DNA from: an uncultured Opitutia bacterium
GTDB lineage: Bacteria > Verrucomicrobiota > Verrucomicrobiia > Opitutales > Opitutaceae
Length of the DNA stretch: 64,000 bases
Reading direction: 5' to 3'
NCBI GenBank assembly: GCA_903872505.1
Contig: CAIQKV010000028.1
Coordinates: 37,140-101,139 of the forward strand
This document shows positions 25,170 to 33,567 of this stretch, piece by piece; the first letter of the stretch is position 1; each line of letters begins with the position of its first letter. A program made the position numbers and the translations under genes. The notes under the pieces were generated by a model. That model did not search any database. It worked only from the letters and a program-made list of their open reading frames with translations, and was not told the origin of the DNA.

Positions 25170-27938
25170 ATGAAGATAGCCGCGAATCGCACGGCCTTCC
25201 TTGTACTATTGCTTTGCCTCATCCCCCTGGCCCGGGCGATTCCTTGTGATGTTACGACCTACGAGCAAAAGTCTGGTTCGCTTGAGCTGCGTCTTTCCAC
25301 TGGCGAGTTAGTCCGGGTGGACGCCATCACGGCGGACATGGTGCGGGTGCGCATCGCGCCGCAGGGTGCATTTGGCCGGTCGCTGCCGATCGAACTGGGT
25401 TTTGTGAAAGACGACTGGCCCACGGTCCCGCTGTCGGTGGAGGCAAGCGGCTCCTCCCTCGTCGCGCGCACTGAGCGCATGATGATCAAGGTGGCCCGCC
25501 ATCCCTTCGGTCTTGAGTTTCACGACCGGGAGACAGGTTTGCTGACCCAACTGCTTCCGTCCCCGTCCAGGCCGGCCCCGGCGGCGGCCGTCCCTGCCGC
25601 CGGTTCGACGCTGATGTTTGCCATGCAGCCCGAGGAGCATTTCTTTGGTTTCGGCTTTCAGCGCGTCGGACTGGATGCCCGGGGCAGGCAGCTGCATTGG
25701 GAACGGCGGTTCCGTCATGGCGAGGCGACGGTGCCGTTCTTCATGAGCACCGCGGGTTATGCCATTTATTCGAACAACCCATGGGATCAACGGTTCGATT
25801 TCACCGCCACGCAAACAAAGGATGACACTCCCGCCCACTATGAGATCCAGATGACGGGCGGGCAGGCGGATTTTTACGTCCTGCGCGGACCGGGCTTCCG
25901 CGCCCTGTTGGATCGCTACACCCAGCTGACGGGGCGCCCCCAACTCGCGCCGCGCTGGACCATGGGCCAGCATTACATCTGCCGGTACTACGAGACGCAG
26001 AGCGAAGTGCTGCGCATCGCCGCCGAGTTTCGCCGCCGGGACATTCCGTGGGACATGATCGGTCTCGAGCCGGGCTGGGAGGCCAAGTCCTACAGCATGG
26101 ATTGGCGGTGGAGTCCGGAACGGTTTCCCGATCCCCGTGAGATGATCCAGCGGCTCGGTCAGGAAGGTTTCCGCTTTGCGTTGTGGGAATCGGGCGCGGC
26201 CCCGACGAAGGACTTCACGAGCCCGCATTTACGCAGGGATTGGTATCGGAAGCGAGTGGCCGCGTCGGTGGATCTCGGAGTGAAGTTCTTCAAGCAGGAC
26301 GATCCCTATCCGCGCATGATTCGGAGCACCGAGCTGGAGGACGGTGTTCTCGCGGAAGATCAGATCGGGGACGACATGGGCGAGGCGAAGAACGCGGCCA
26401 ATTCCCTCTACTGCGAAACCGCCGTCAAAGAGTACGAACGCCTTACCGGCGAGCGCGCCTTTTTCATCTTCAATTCCTACTTCGCCTCGATCGGCTCCCA
26501 TCGCTGGCCCACCGCCTGGGCGGGAGACTTTGCCGCGGCGGATGGCTTGCTCAACGCCGGCCTTTCGGGCCACGCGATGGTCAGCCTCGACATGGACGCC
26601 GCAACCCTGGCCGGGATCCACTTTGGCTACCTGACGCCCTTTGCGATCGTCGATGCCTGGGCGTATTACAAGGAGCCCTGGCTTTATCCGAAATACCTCG
26701 AGCAGGCGCATCAATTCTACGCCAAGTTGCGCCACCGCCTTGCCCCCTACCTTTATTCGACCCTCCACCAGGCCCACCGCACCGGCATGCCGATGATGCG
26801 GGCGATGGTCCTGGATCACCCGCACGACCCCGCAACCTGGAATCTCAATACGCAGCACATGCTGGGCGATTACCTCCTCGTCGGCAGCCAGGCGCAGGTG
26901 TACCTGCCCGCCGGACGCTGGTTCAACTATTGGACCGGCGAATCCTATGACAGCCTGGGTCAGCTCCGCGACTGCGCCTTCGACGAGCCCGCCGGCGGCC
27001 CCCTGCTGGTTCGGGCCGGCGCCATCATTCCGATGGAGCCCGTCACCCCCTGGCTGGGACAGGAAGCGGCGGAATTGATCATGCTCGATGTTTTTCCCGA
27101 CACGACGCCCTCGGAGTTCACTTTGTTTGAAGACGATGGACACAGCCTGAAATACCGCGGCGGGGAGGTCGCCACGACTCACATCACCTGCGTGCGCGAA
27201 GGCCGCACCGTCAGACTGGGGATCGGCGCCCGCACCGGCACCTATGCCGGCCAGCCGCCGGCCCGCACGTACTTGATTTCCTTGCACGTGGGTGTCGCGC
27301 CCACGGAGCTTCGCCTCGATGGCACCGTACTGGCCAGGCTCGAGACCAGGGCTGCATTGACGCAACGGGCCGGCGTTGCCGGCTGGGCTTACGAGGGGGA
27401 AACCGGCATCGTCTGGGTGAAACCCGCCGCCGGCTGGCAGCTGGGACCGGATGTGCGCGGCGCCGCCGCGGATCCCGAGCAGGACACCCTCGCATGGTCC
27501 ACGACCGACCGCCCCACTGGCCGGCCCCTTGCCCTGACGCTGAGCCTGCCGGCCAACGCGCCGACCGTCTTCGCCGCCCGTCAAGTCCCCGCCAAGGGGG
27601 CCGGCTTGTACCCAGACCGCCTGATTGTCGTGGCCAATCCCCCGGAACGCATCCTCCTGAAACATGGGAAGTGGCTCAAGATGCTCTCCACTTTTTATGT
27701 CACTGCCTGTGCCGGCGATTCCATGGTTCCGACCGCGCAGCCCGTGATCCAGATGGAGGTGCTCAATGCCCAGGGCCAGGTGATCCAGACGGAAAAAAGA
27801 ACCGCGGATCGCGGCCGGGCGGTGTTTTCCCGCATTCCCTACGTGCCGGAGGAATACCTGTTCCGATTTACCAGCCTTGGCTTGAAAGGTTGTGAAACCC
27901 GGATTCGGAAGGTACCGGATTTAGTGGGTGAGTATTGA
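25170..27938 (+). CDS. Secreted GH31 alpha-glycosidase
   Basis: 922 residues with a signal peptide (KIAANRTAFLVLLLCLIPLARA), so exported. The N-terminal GH31 beta-sandwich (about 25-240) leads into a barrel with the nucleophile region FFKQDDPYP (Asp 377) and acid/base Asp 453 in WPTAWAGDFAAADGLL. GH31 covers alpha-glucosidase, alpha-xylosidase and related activities; the nucleophile motif KQDD is unusual compared with KTDxGE, so specificity is open. Beyond the usual C-terminal beta domains there is an extra tail of about 150-200 residues. The ATG at 25170 was chosen because it starts exactly at the signal peptide; an in-frame upstream start would bury it. It is divergent from the PhyH gene. 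Confidence 0.85.
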   Translation: MKIAANRTAFLVLLLCLIPLARAIPCDVTTYEQKSGSLELRLSTGELVRVDAITADMVRVRIAPQGAFGRSLPIELGFVKDDWPTVPLSVEASGSSLVARTERMMIKVARHPFGLEFHDRETGLLTQLLPSPSRPAPAAAVPAAGSTLMFAMQPEEHFFGFGFQRVGLDARGRQLHWERRFRHGEATVPFFMSTAGYAIYSNNPWDQRFDFTATQTKDDTPAHYEIQMTGGQADFYVLRGPGFRALLDRYTQLTGRPQLAPRWTMGQHYICRYYETQSEVLRIAAEFRRRDIPWDMIGLEPGWEAKSYSMDWRWSPERFPDPREMIQRLGQEGFRFALWESGAAPTKDFTSPHLRRDWYRKRVAASVDLGVKFFKQDDPYPRMIRSTELEDGVLAEDQIGDDMGEAKNAANSLYCETAVKEYERLTGERAFFIFNSYFASIGSHRWPTAWAGDFAAADGLLNAGLSGHAMVSLDMDAATLAGIHFGYLTPFAIVDAWAYYKEPWLYPKYLEQAHQFYAKLRHRLAPYLYSTLHQAHRTGMPMMRAMVLDHPHDPATWNLNTQHMLGDYLLVGSQAQVYLPAGRWFNYWTGESYDSLGQLRDCAFDEPAGGPLLVRAGAIIPMEPVTPWLGQEAAELIMLDVFPDTTPSEFTLFEDDGHSLKYRGGEVATTHITCVREGRTVRLGIGARTGTYAGQPPARTYLISLHVGVAPTELRLDGTVLARLETRAALTQRAGVAGWAYEGETGIVWVKPAAGWQLGPDVRGAAADPEQDTLAWSTTDRPTGRPLALTLSLPANAPTVFAARQVPAKGAGLYPDRLIVVANPPERILLKHGKWLKMLSTFYVTACAGDSMVPTAQPVIQMEVLNAQGQVIQTEKRTADRGRAVFSRIPYVPEEYLFRFTSLGLKGCETRIRKVPDLVGEY

Positions 27939-27945
27939 GCACTTT

Positions 27946-27994
27946 CACGGTGCGGGTCGCGGTCTTCGGCCGGGTCCGTCCGCGGGCGGCGTGA
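27946..27994 (+). pseudogene. Fossil of the 3' end of a URO-D gene
   Basis: This 49-base stretch matches positions 24034-24082, the last 16 codons and stop of the URO-D gene at 22880, with only four mismatches; one changes the reading but the TGA is kept. It has no open frame of its own upstream. The PhyH and GH31 genes (24128-27938) thus lie between two copies of this end. It is either the remnant of a tandem URO-D paralogue or the scar of a duplication or insertion of the intervening segment. Confidence 0.7.
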
Positions 27995-28020
27995 CGCGCC
28001 TCTGCCCCCGGCCCTTGGGT

Positions 28021-28662
28021 TCAGACCAGCCGGAACTCCAGTGCCTCGAGCTCGTTCATGTTGAACGGGGCGCTGGCGAGGACCTCCTGCAGCTTGGCGA
28101 GCGCCGCCGGCAGCGCCGCGGTCTCGAACACGGCCGCGCCGTCGTCGCTGTCGTGGATGGCCAGCGCCCACGCGTGGGCCGTGACGCCGGTTTCGTAGAG
28201 CGAGCCGTAGAGGTAATTGCCCGGCAAGCCGGGATGAGGGCCCGCGCCCGGCACGAGGAAAAGGCTGTGCACCAGGTCATGGACGGTCGTGTCTTTTGCC
28301 CGGTGGTGAACCGGGCGGCCGGCCACACCCAGGCGGCGGGCCTCCGCCCGCGCCCGGCGGTCGGCCGGCAACGATTGCACGTAGCGGTCGAAGATCGCCG
28401 CGTTGGGCTCGAGGGCCTCGGACCCGATCCGCCCCGCGATCAGTTCATCCAAGTTGGCCGCGTGAAACGACGGCAGCCGCGCCAGCGCCCGCGCGGTCAC
28501 GTGCCCGTCCTTGTGATCCGCGTCGGCATACGCCTGGTGCGAGGCGTAGAGTCGCTTGATCGCGTCCTGGTAGGCGGGCGTCGCGGGAACTGCGCCGACC
28601 GGACTGTGCTCGATCAGGTCGAGCACGGTGTGGTCAAAATGCGCGTGCGGGTCGTGGGGCAT
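28021..28662 (-). CDS. Hypothetical protein, 213 residues
   Basis: Unrecognised, apparently cytosolic protein with no membrane segment and no recognisable motif except many His residues (HDPHAHFDHTVLDL at the start, HHRAKDTTVHDLVHSLF in the middle), which may hint at a metal site. The frame is clean and codon use matches its neighbours. It is followed on the same strand by nothing close (next gene ends 78 bases away and is read toward it), so it is probably transcribed with the 28741 gene upstream on the minus strand. Confidence 0.6.
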   Translation of the reverse strand: MPHDPHAHFDHTVLDLIEHSPVGAVPATPAYQDAIKRLYASHQAYADADHKDGHVTARALARLPSFHAANLDELIAGRIGSEALEPNAAIFDRYVQSLPADRRARAEARRLGVAGRPVHHRAKDTTVHDLVHSLFLVPGAGPHPGLPGNYLYGSLYETGVTAHAWALAIHDSDDGAAVFETAALPAALAKLQEVLASAPFNMNELEALEFRLV

Positions 28663-28740
28663 GGCGCGTTGATGAACGCAAAAATGCGGCGAAGCAAACT
28701 GTCGCTTGGACCCGGGTTCGCCGCGCCCGCCGCCGGAATT

Positions 28741-30873
28741 TCACCGTGTCAACCGGACTTCCCCGGTCTGCGCCCAGTCGATGGGTGCGACGGGCTGGAA
28801 CCCGGGCGCTTCCACCGTGAAGGGGCCGGCGGGCGTCCCGGAAACCTTGCGCAGCACGATGGTGTCGCGGCTCGCGGTCACGGCCAGCACGAGGCCCTTC
28901 AGGCGGATGCGGTCGATGGTGAGCGACGGGAAGTCCGCGGGCAGCCGCGGCGTCAGGCAGCACCCGTCGGCGGTCGGCGCCAGGCCGAGGAAGCCGCGCA
29001 GCATGATCTGCGGCACGAGCAGTGACTCGAAAAACTCGCGATCCAGGCCAAGGCCGCCCGCCGCGCCGTCGCCCTGGAGCACCAGCCCTTGCTTCCGGTA
29101 GTATTCACGGTAGCCGCCGCCAGCCTGCACCTCGGCAAACCACGCCGCGATCTCGCGGAGGCGCGCCCACGCATGGTCGGGCCCGTCCACCTGGAGTCGC
29201 GCCGAGAGGTCCATGTAGGACCAGCCGAGCACGGCGCCGCCGTCCTGCACCTGGCCGCCAAAGGCAAACTGCTCCGGGTCGGACCAGCCCCAGAAATAGT
29301 AGCCGAGGTTGCGCCGGGTCGTGGAGCGCGGGCCGAACCGGAAGCGGTAGATGTCCGCGCCGGTGGCGGTGTCGCCCGCAACGATGCGCCGGCCCTCGAG
29401 CCAGTCTAGGATCTGACGCGCGTGGGCCTCCGTCGCGAAGCCGTAGTGGATGGCGTCGGTGTTGAGGAAGGTGAAGCCGTAGTCGTGCCGCTGGCCGGTG
29501 TGATCGGGCCCGGCGACGAAGCGGCCGGTCTCGTCGCTCCAGAAGATCCGGTTGCCCTCGGCCTTCACCGCGACGGCGTGCTGCTCGAGGTCGGTGGGGT
29601 CAAAGCGGTCCTCGGCGGGAAAATTCCATTCGGGATGGCGGTCGATGTCGCGCTCCAGGGCGGCCATCCGCACCAGCGTGTCGTAGTAGCGGATCGTGGC
29701 GTAGCCATCCTTGTGGCCGAAGGGCAGCAGGTCCCAGTAGTTGCTCCCGATGCCGCTGCCGGGGAGCAGCGTCTTCGTGCCGTCGGCGTGGCGGACGAGC
29801 CCGGTGGTGCCCTCGTGGCCGACCCAGGTGGTCAGCACGCAGTTATGCTCGCGGGTGTGGAATTCCGCCTGCGCGTAACGCAGTGCCTGGCGCAGCCGCG
29901 GCAGCGCCGCCCGCATGAACGCCGTGTCGCCCGTCCAGAGAAACGTGTCGATCGCGCCGCGGATGAAGTCGAAATTGTTGATGTTGTGCCGCGTGTCGTA
30001 CTGGGAAAACAGCGCCTGCACCACGACCTCCGCGCCCGGCGCCGGGTTGCCGAAACCCACGCGCAGCCGCGTGATCCGCCCCGTCCAGCGCGGGTGGCGA
30101 AAGAGCGGGATCATCTCGCAGGTGATGCCGCCGTCCGCCGCCGGCGACGGGAAAGACATCCGCCGGTCCGGGGAAAATCCGTGATCCTCCTCCGTCTCCC
30201 ACTCGAGGAACGGCTGGAGGTCGCCGGGGGTTTTCACGGCCCAGCGCAGCTGCAGGAAGGGCGACACCCGCGGCACAATCACGCCGATCGAAACGGTGAC
30301 GGTCGCCTGGGCGGCGGTCAGCGTAAACTGCCAGCCCTCCGCGCCGAGTCCCCGGTCCTCCGCGCCGGCGAGCGTCCAGCCGGCGGTTGATTTGGCGACC
30401 GGCGCGCCTTCCGGCAGCACGGAGGAAGCCGTCCCCGCGGCGGAAAAATGCGCGCCGACCGCCCCCGGGCTGCCGATCCAGTACGGAAACGGCCAGCCGT
30501 GCAAGTGGCCGATGCCCTCGTGCTGGTGCGTGGCGACATAGCCCTCGGCGTCGATGAACTTGTTGAGGAAGGAATGCTTCAGGCGCGGCGCGATGCCGGA
30601 CTTGCCGTCGCACACGAGGAGCCCCGCAGTGTCGGCCCAGAGGCACGGGCCGGGCAGCCACTCGTCCCACAGCGTGCAGAGGCCGGCGGTGGGGTCGCGG
30701 TGCGGGTAGTCCAGCCAGGCCGGCGGATAATGGAGCCGGTGCATCGCGTTGAGCGCGGCCATCGCCGGCTCGCAACCCGGGACAATGAAGCGCGGGAAGT
30801 TTTCGGCAGGCGCGGCCGCCAGGTCGGCCGCGAGCACGGCGTGGTCGAGCGGCTCGGTGGATTCGCTGGGCAT
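28741..30873 (-). CDS. Putative (alpha/alpha)6-barrel glycoside hydrolase, family unassigned
   Basis: 710 residues. The region from about 320 to 600 has repeated helical pairs with aromatic and acidic residues typical of six-hairpin glycosidases (NFDFIRGAIDTFLWTGD, GSNYWDLLPFGHKDGYATI, DYGFTFLNTDAIHYGFAT, YFWGWSDPEQFAFGGQV). The N-terminal half looks like a beta-sandwich (LQLRWAVKTPGDLQPFLEWE), as in GH116 or GH15-like enzymes, and the C-terminus like a beta appendage. No signal peptide. I cannot place it in a named GH family from pattern alone. Located near the GH31 and (further on) GH37 genes, a carbohydrate role is likely. Position of catalytic acids is unproven. Confidence 0.6.
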   Translation of the reverse strand: MPSESTEPLDHAVLAADLAAAPAENFPRFIVPGCEPAMAALNAMHRLHYPPAWLDYPHRDPTAGLCTLWDEWLPGPCLWADTAGLLVCDGKSGIAPRLKHSFLNKFIDAEGYVATHQHEGIGHLHGWPFPYWIGSPGAVGAHFSAAGTASSVLPEGAPVAKSTAGWTLAGAEDRGLGAEGWQFTLTAAQATVTVSIGVIVPRVSPFLQLRWAVKTPGDLQPFLEWETEEDHGFSPDRRMSFPSPAADGGITCEMIPLFRHPRWTGRITRLRVGFGNPAPGAEVVVQALFSQYDTRHNINNFDFIRGAIDTFLWTGDTAFMRAALPRLRQALRYAQAEFHTREHNCVLTTWVGHEGTTGLVRHADGTKTLLPGSGIGSNYWDLLPFGHKDGYATIRYYDTLVRMAALERDIDRHPEWNFPAEDRFDPTDLEQHAVAVKAEGNRIFWSDETGRFVAGPDHTGQRHDYGFTFLNTDAIHYGFATEAHARQILDWLEGRRIVAGDTATGADIYRFRFGPRSTTRRNLGYYFWGWSDPEQFAFGGQVQDGGAVLGWSYMDLSARLQVDGPDHAWARLREIAAWFAEVQAGGGYREYYRKQGLVLQGDGAAGGLGLDREFFESLLVPQIMLRGFLGLAPTADGCCLTPRLPADFPSLTIDRIRLKGLVLAVTASRDTIVLRKVSGTPAGPFTVEAPGFQPVAPIDWAQTGEVRLTR

Positions 30874-30934
30874 GGCCGAGAGTTAGCCGCCGGCCGGTGG
30901 CGGTGCAAAGGCCGAACTCCGGCCGCCCGGGCAC

Positions 30935-30959
30935 AAAAAAGCCCCGCGGGTGGCGGGGC
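30935..30959 (-). terminator. Intrinsic terminator of the small membrane gene
   Basis: On the minus strand a 7-bp stem (GCCCCGC, 5-base loop, GCGGGGC) is followed by six T residues, immediately downstream of the stop of the 30966 gene. It also separates that gene from the unassigned hydrolase gene. Confidence 0.85.
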
Positions 30960-30965
30960 GAAAGC

Positions 30966-31247
30966 TTACTTCTTGGACAGCTGGTCGAGCACCACGAGCA
31001 CCCGGCAGGCCCAGTCGATGAAAACCTTGGCAAAATAACCGACGAAGCACCCCAGTGCCCCGGTGCCGGCGACGATGCCGATCAGGGCCACCTTGTGCCA
31101 GAAGGCGATGGAAGCGCCGGCCATGGCGCCGGATTCGGCGAGGGCAAAACCGGAGCCGAGGACGCCACCGCCCACCGTGCACATGACCCAGACGGCCATC
31201 GAGATCACCCGCAGGCGCGCCACGACCGACCGCGAGGTCGGATCCAT
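30966..31247 (-). CDS. Small two-helix membrane protein
   Basis: 93 residues with two hydrophobic segments (VISMAVWVMCTVGGGVLGSG and VALIGIVAGTGALGCFVGYF). Function unknown. The start ATG is supported by AGGAGG six bases upstream, one of the few strong ribosome-binding sites in the window; a longer in-frame upstream extension was rejected for that reason. It is followed by an intrinsic terminator, so it is a short monocistronic unit. Adjacent to a STAS-like protein on the same strand, but 197 bases apart. Confidence 0.65.
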   Translation of the reverse strand: MDPTSRSVVARLRVISMAVWVMCTVGGGVLGSGFALAESGAMAGASIAFWHKVALIGIVAGTGALGCFVGYFAKVFIDWACRVLVVLDQLSKK

Positions 31248-31444
31248 GTCAGCCTCCTGCGGCGGCATTTTCCAGGGCGGGAAGGTCGGTCCAATTACTG
31301 CCATGCCCGGAATCTTGGACGGTTGCCGGATCCGTTGCGACGCCAAACCCCTACGTAACTTTGCTAAGCTTCGCCGCCGCGGCCCGGACTTCACGCGACC
31401 TGGAAGTGGCCAGGCCGTGATTCCACTCGGTGGGGGTTGGCCGT

Positions 31445-31849
31445 TCAGGCGGCGGGCGCCTTGGGCGGCTCTTGGGTCAGCCAGGCAATGGCCTGCGGTC
31501 GATCGTGGAACAGCTGCACATTGAATCCCCGGTTGACACAGATCGTTTCCCAAAAACCTCCCAGCTCTTCGGGGCCCTTGCCCGCCGGTAGCAGCACCGC
31601 TTCCCGCAGCCGGATGTCCGCGCCGGTCTCAAAGAGCCGGGTCATCTCCATCATCGTGTAGAAAAGATCGGTCACCGAATGACCGCCCTCCAACTGCTGA
31701 CAATTGGCCAGAAATCGATACCGGTCTGAGTCCTTGGCGGCCTTGGCGGTGGCCGCGAGCGCGGCGGACAGATCGGCCGGGGTGATATTTCCGGAGTAGA
31801 CCACCTCGATGAAAGGCAAACCGGGTGTGTCAATGATGCTCCAGCTCAT
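31445..31849 (-). CDS. STAS/SpoIIAA-like protein
   Basis: 134 residues with the alternating strand-helix pattern of SpoIIAA-like/STAS folds (FIEVVYSGNITPADLSAAL, DSDRYRFLANCQQLEGGH, RLREAVLLPAGKGPEELGGF). Such proteins often act as sensor or regulator modules, but there is no catalytic motif to confirm. Cytosolic. Function not assigned. Confidence 0.55.
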   Translation of the reverse strand: MSWSIIDTPGLPFIEVVYSGNITPADLSAALAATAKAAKDSDRYRFLANCQQLEGGHSVTDLFYTMMEMTRLFETGADIRLREAVLLPAGKGPEELGGFWETICVNRGFNVQLFHDRPQAIAWLTQEPPKAPAA

Positions 31850-31916
31850 GGTTTTTCAGTCGTTGTCGGTCAGCGATAAAGTACCGTTGGACCCGTGCCC
31901 GACGCGGTTTGGTCGC

Positions 31917-32174
31917 TCAGCTATTGTATCCGTCAGGCCAGCCGCCGTCGGTGATTGCGACCTCGGTGGCCTGCCGCAGGATGGCCGCCGAAACTTCCTC
32001 CGCCAAGCGCATAACGTCCCGCAGCGCCGCCATCTTGGCCGGGCCGTCCGGGAGCTTGGCCGCGATCCCCGCCATCACCCGGTGGTTCACCCGGGCGCGC
32101 GTGACGTGATCACGCCGGCGTTCATTGCGAGCCGGGTGGGCGAAAGTGGTGTTGCTGCGTGTTATGGTCTCCAT
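31917..32174 (-). CDS. Small hypothetical protein
   Basis: 85 residues beginning with an ATG with no clear Shine-Dalgarno. N-terminal basic stretch (HPARNERRRDHVTRARVNHR) followed by an amphipathic helix (AKMAALRDVMRLAEEVSAAI). It could be a small DNA- or RNA-associated protein, but nothing identifies it and it may not be a real gene. It is about 200 bases from the tRNA. Confidence 0.35.
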   Translation of the reverse strand: METITRSNTTFAHPARNERRRDHVTRARVNHRVMAGIAAKLPDGPAKMAALRDVMRLAEEVSAAILRQATEVAITDGGWPDGYNS

Positions 32175-32373
32175 GGGCGGGGGTTTCTGAGGATGCCGCC
32201 TGCGGGATCAACCCTAGAGACGTAGAATAATTACACCACCGGTGACACTATTTCCATGACTCCAAGTATGCAAATTTACCTCGGTGCGAGAAAGCATATC
32301 ATGGCCTTGACCGTCACTTGGTTCAGCCCTTGCGCCCGCCGATAACCACGGGTGATGGCCAGGTTCAGAACAA

Positions 32374-32446
32374 TGGGCCGACTGGGATTCGAACCCAGAC
32401 TCAAAGGATTATGAGTCCTCTGCTTTAACCGTTAAGCTATCGGCCC
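32374..32446 (-). tRNA. tRNA with CAT anticodon (elongator Met or lysidine-modified Ile2)
   Basis: A complete 73-nt cloverleaf on the minus strand: acceptor GGGCCGA pairs with TCGGCCC, the T arm is CTGGG TTCGAAT CCCAG, and the anticodon stem-loop is GAGGA CTCATAA TCCTT with anticodon CAT. No CCA is encoded. CAT occurs in initiator, elongator Met and Ile2 tRNAs. The A:U-free first pair argues against initiator; Met versus Ile2 depends on TilS recognition and is not decidable by eye. Confidence 0.9.
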
Positions 32447-32525
32447 GTGTTCCCGCGACTTTGTCGCGATCCGGTCGAAAGTGACAAGTGGCAAGTGGCG
32501 CCCGGCTCGGCGGGGCCCCGCCGCC

Positions 32526-33368
32526 TCACGCGAATTTCTCCAGCTTCGACCAGTCGAAGTCCGGGCCGCACGGGCCGCCCAAGGCGGCGGACTTGCGCTC
32601 GATCACGTTGCCGTGGAAGTCGTGGAGCGGGAAATACCATTCGACGATTTCCTGCGCCGCCGCCGGCATGTAGTGGCAGATGAAGCTGCGCCGCCACAGC
32701 GTCGGGTGCGTGTTCGGTTCCGAGCCGTGGATGACGCTCCCGTTGAAGAAGAGGACGTCGCCGGGCTGCAGCCGCGCCGGGACGGGCTGCTTGCCGGTGG
32801 GCGGCGGGACGTAGTTGTTGACGAAGCTGCGCGCGCCGTCGGCCGGCCCGGGACACTGGAGCGGATAATCGTGGGTGCCGGGGACCACCCAGAGCCCGCC
32901 ATTTTCCGGGAGCGCGGGATCGATGGCCGTCCACGCAGCCACGCACGTGCCGGGTTTCACCATGAGATAAAAGTTATCCTGGTGCAGCGCCTGGCCCCGG
33001 CTGCCCGGGGGCTTGAAATAGACCATCGACTGGCAGGCGATGGGCTCGTCCCCGAGGAGCGCGCGGACGACCGCGCCGATGCGCGGATCCAGCATCATGC
33101 GCTGGCCGATGGGCTGGTGCCGGTGGAGGTGGAGCATGCGCGGGTAGCGCTTGAGCGGGTCGGGATCGAGCGAGCCGTCGGGCCTGGTCGTTGGCTCCCA
33201 ATATCCCGGGATCGGCTTTCCCGCCGCGGCGAGCCCGTCGACCACTTGTTTCAACTCCGCGATCTCCTCCGGCCGCCAGAGCCCGCGCACGATGAGATAA
33301 CCCTCGGTGCGGTAAAATTCGCGCTGCTCGGGCGTGACGCCCGGGGCGGATGGCGTGGCCGTGCTCAT
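32526..33368 (-). CDS. PhyH family oxygenase
   Basis: 280-residue Fe(II)/2-oxoglutarate oxygenase-like protein: ALHQDNFYLMV (His, Asp ligands), GSVIHGSEPNTHPTLWRRSF (distal His and Arg), and the C-terminal FDWSKLEKFA motif shared with the PhyH gene at 13997. The ATG at 33368 gives an N-terminus just before the EFYRTEGYLIVRGLW segment that opens the fold; a much longer upstream frame is an artefact. Immediately divergent from two short-chain dehydrogenase genes, consistent with a three-gene sugar or polyol oxidation module lying between a tRNA and a degenerate tRNA copy. Confidence 0.85.
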   Translation of the reverse strand: MSTATPSAPGVTPEQREFYRTEGYLIVRGLWRPEEIAELKQVVDGLAAAGKPIPGYWEPTTRPDGSLDPDPLKRYPRMLHLHRHQPIGQRMMLDPRIGAVVRALLGDEPIACQSMVYFKPPGSRGQALHQDNFYLMVKPGTCVAAWTAIDPALPENGGLWVVPGTHDYPLQCPGPADGARSFVNNYVPPPTGKQPVPARLQPGDVLFFNGSVIHGSEPNTHPTLWRRSFICHYMPAAAQEIVEWYFPLHDFHGNVIERKSAALGGPCGPDFDWSKLEKFA

Positions 33369-33436
33369 GCGGGGTGCGGGGATAAACCGCGGCCAATGCA
33401 ACGCAGGCCGCGCAACGCGTCGATGCCATTTTGTTT

Positions 33437-33492
33437 GGTAGGGCTGATTATCCTTAATCAGCCGCGGCGCGTTAGGGATAACGCGCCCCACC
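33437..33492. repeat. REP-like double hairpin
   Basis: Two adjacent hairpins: GGCTGATTA-TCCT-TAATCAGCC (33442-33463) and GGCGCGTT-AGGGAT-AACGCGCC (33466-33487), bounded by GGTAGGG and CCCCACC. The second hairpin has the same GCGTTAGGGA core as the element in the GH38 gene. Located in the divergent region between PhyH and the first short-chain dehydrogenase gene. Confidence 0.65.
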
Positions 33493-33567
33493 CCGCCGGC
33501 GGCGGACCGGCGGCCAATTGCAGCCTTGCCCGGGCCGGCGGGAGCGGCCCATCTTCCCGTCAATCCC

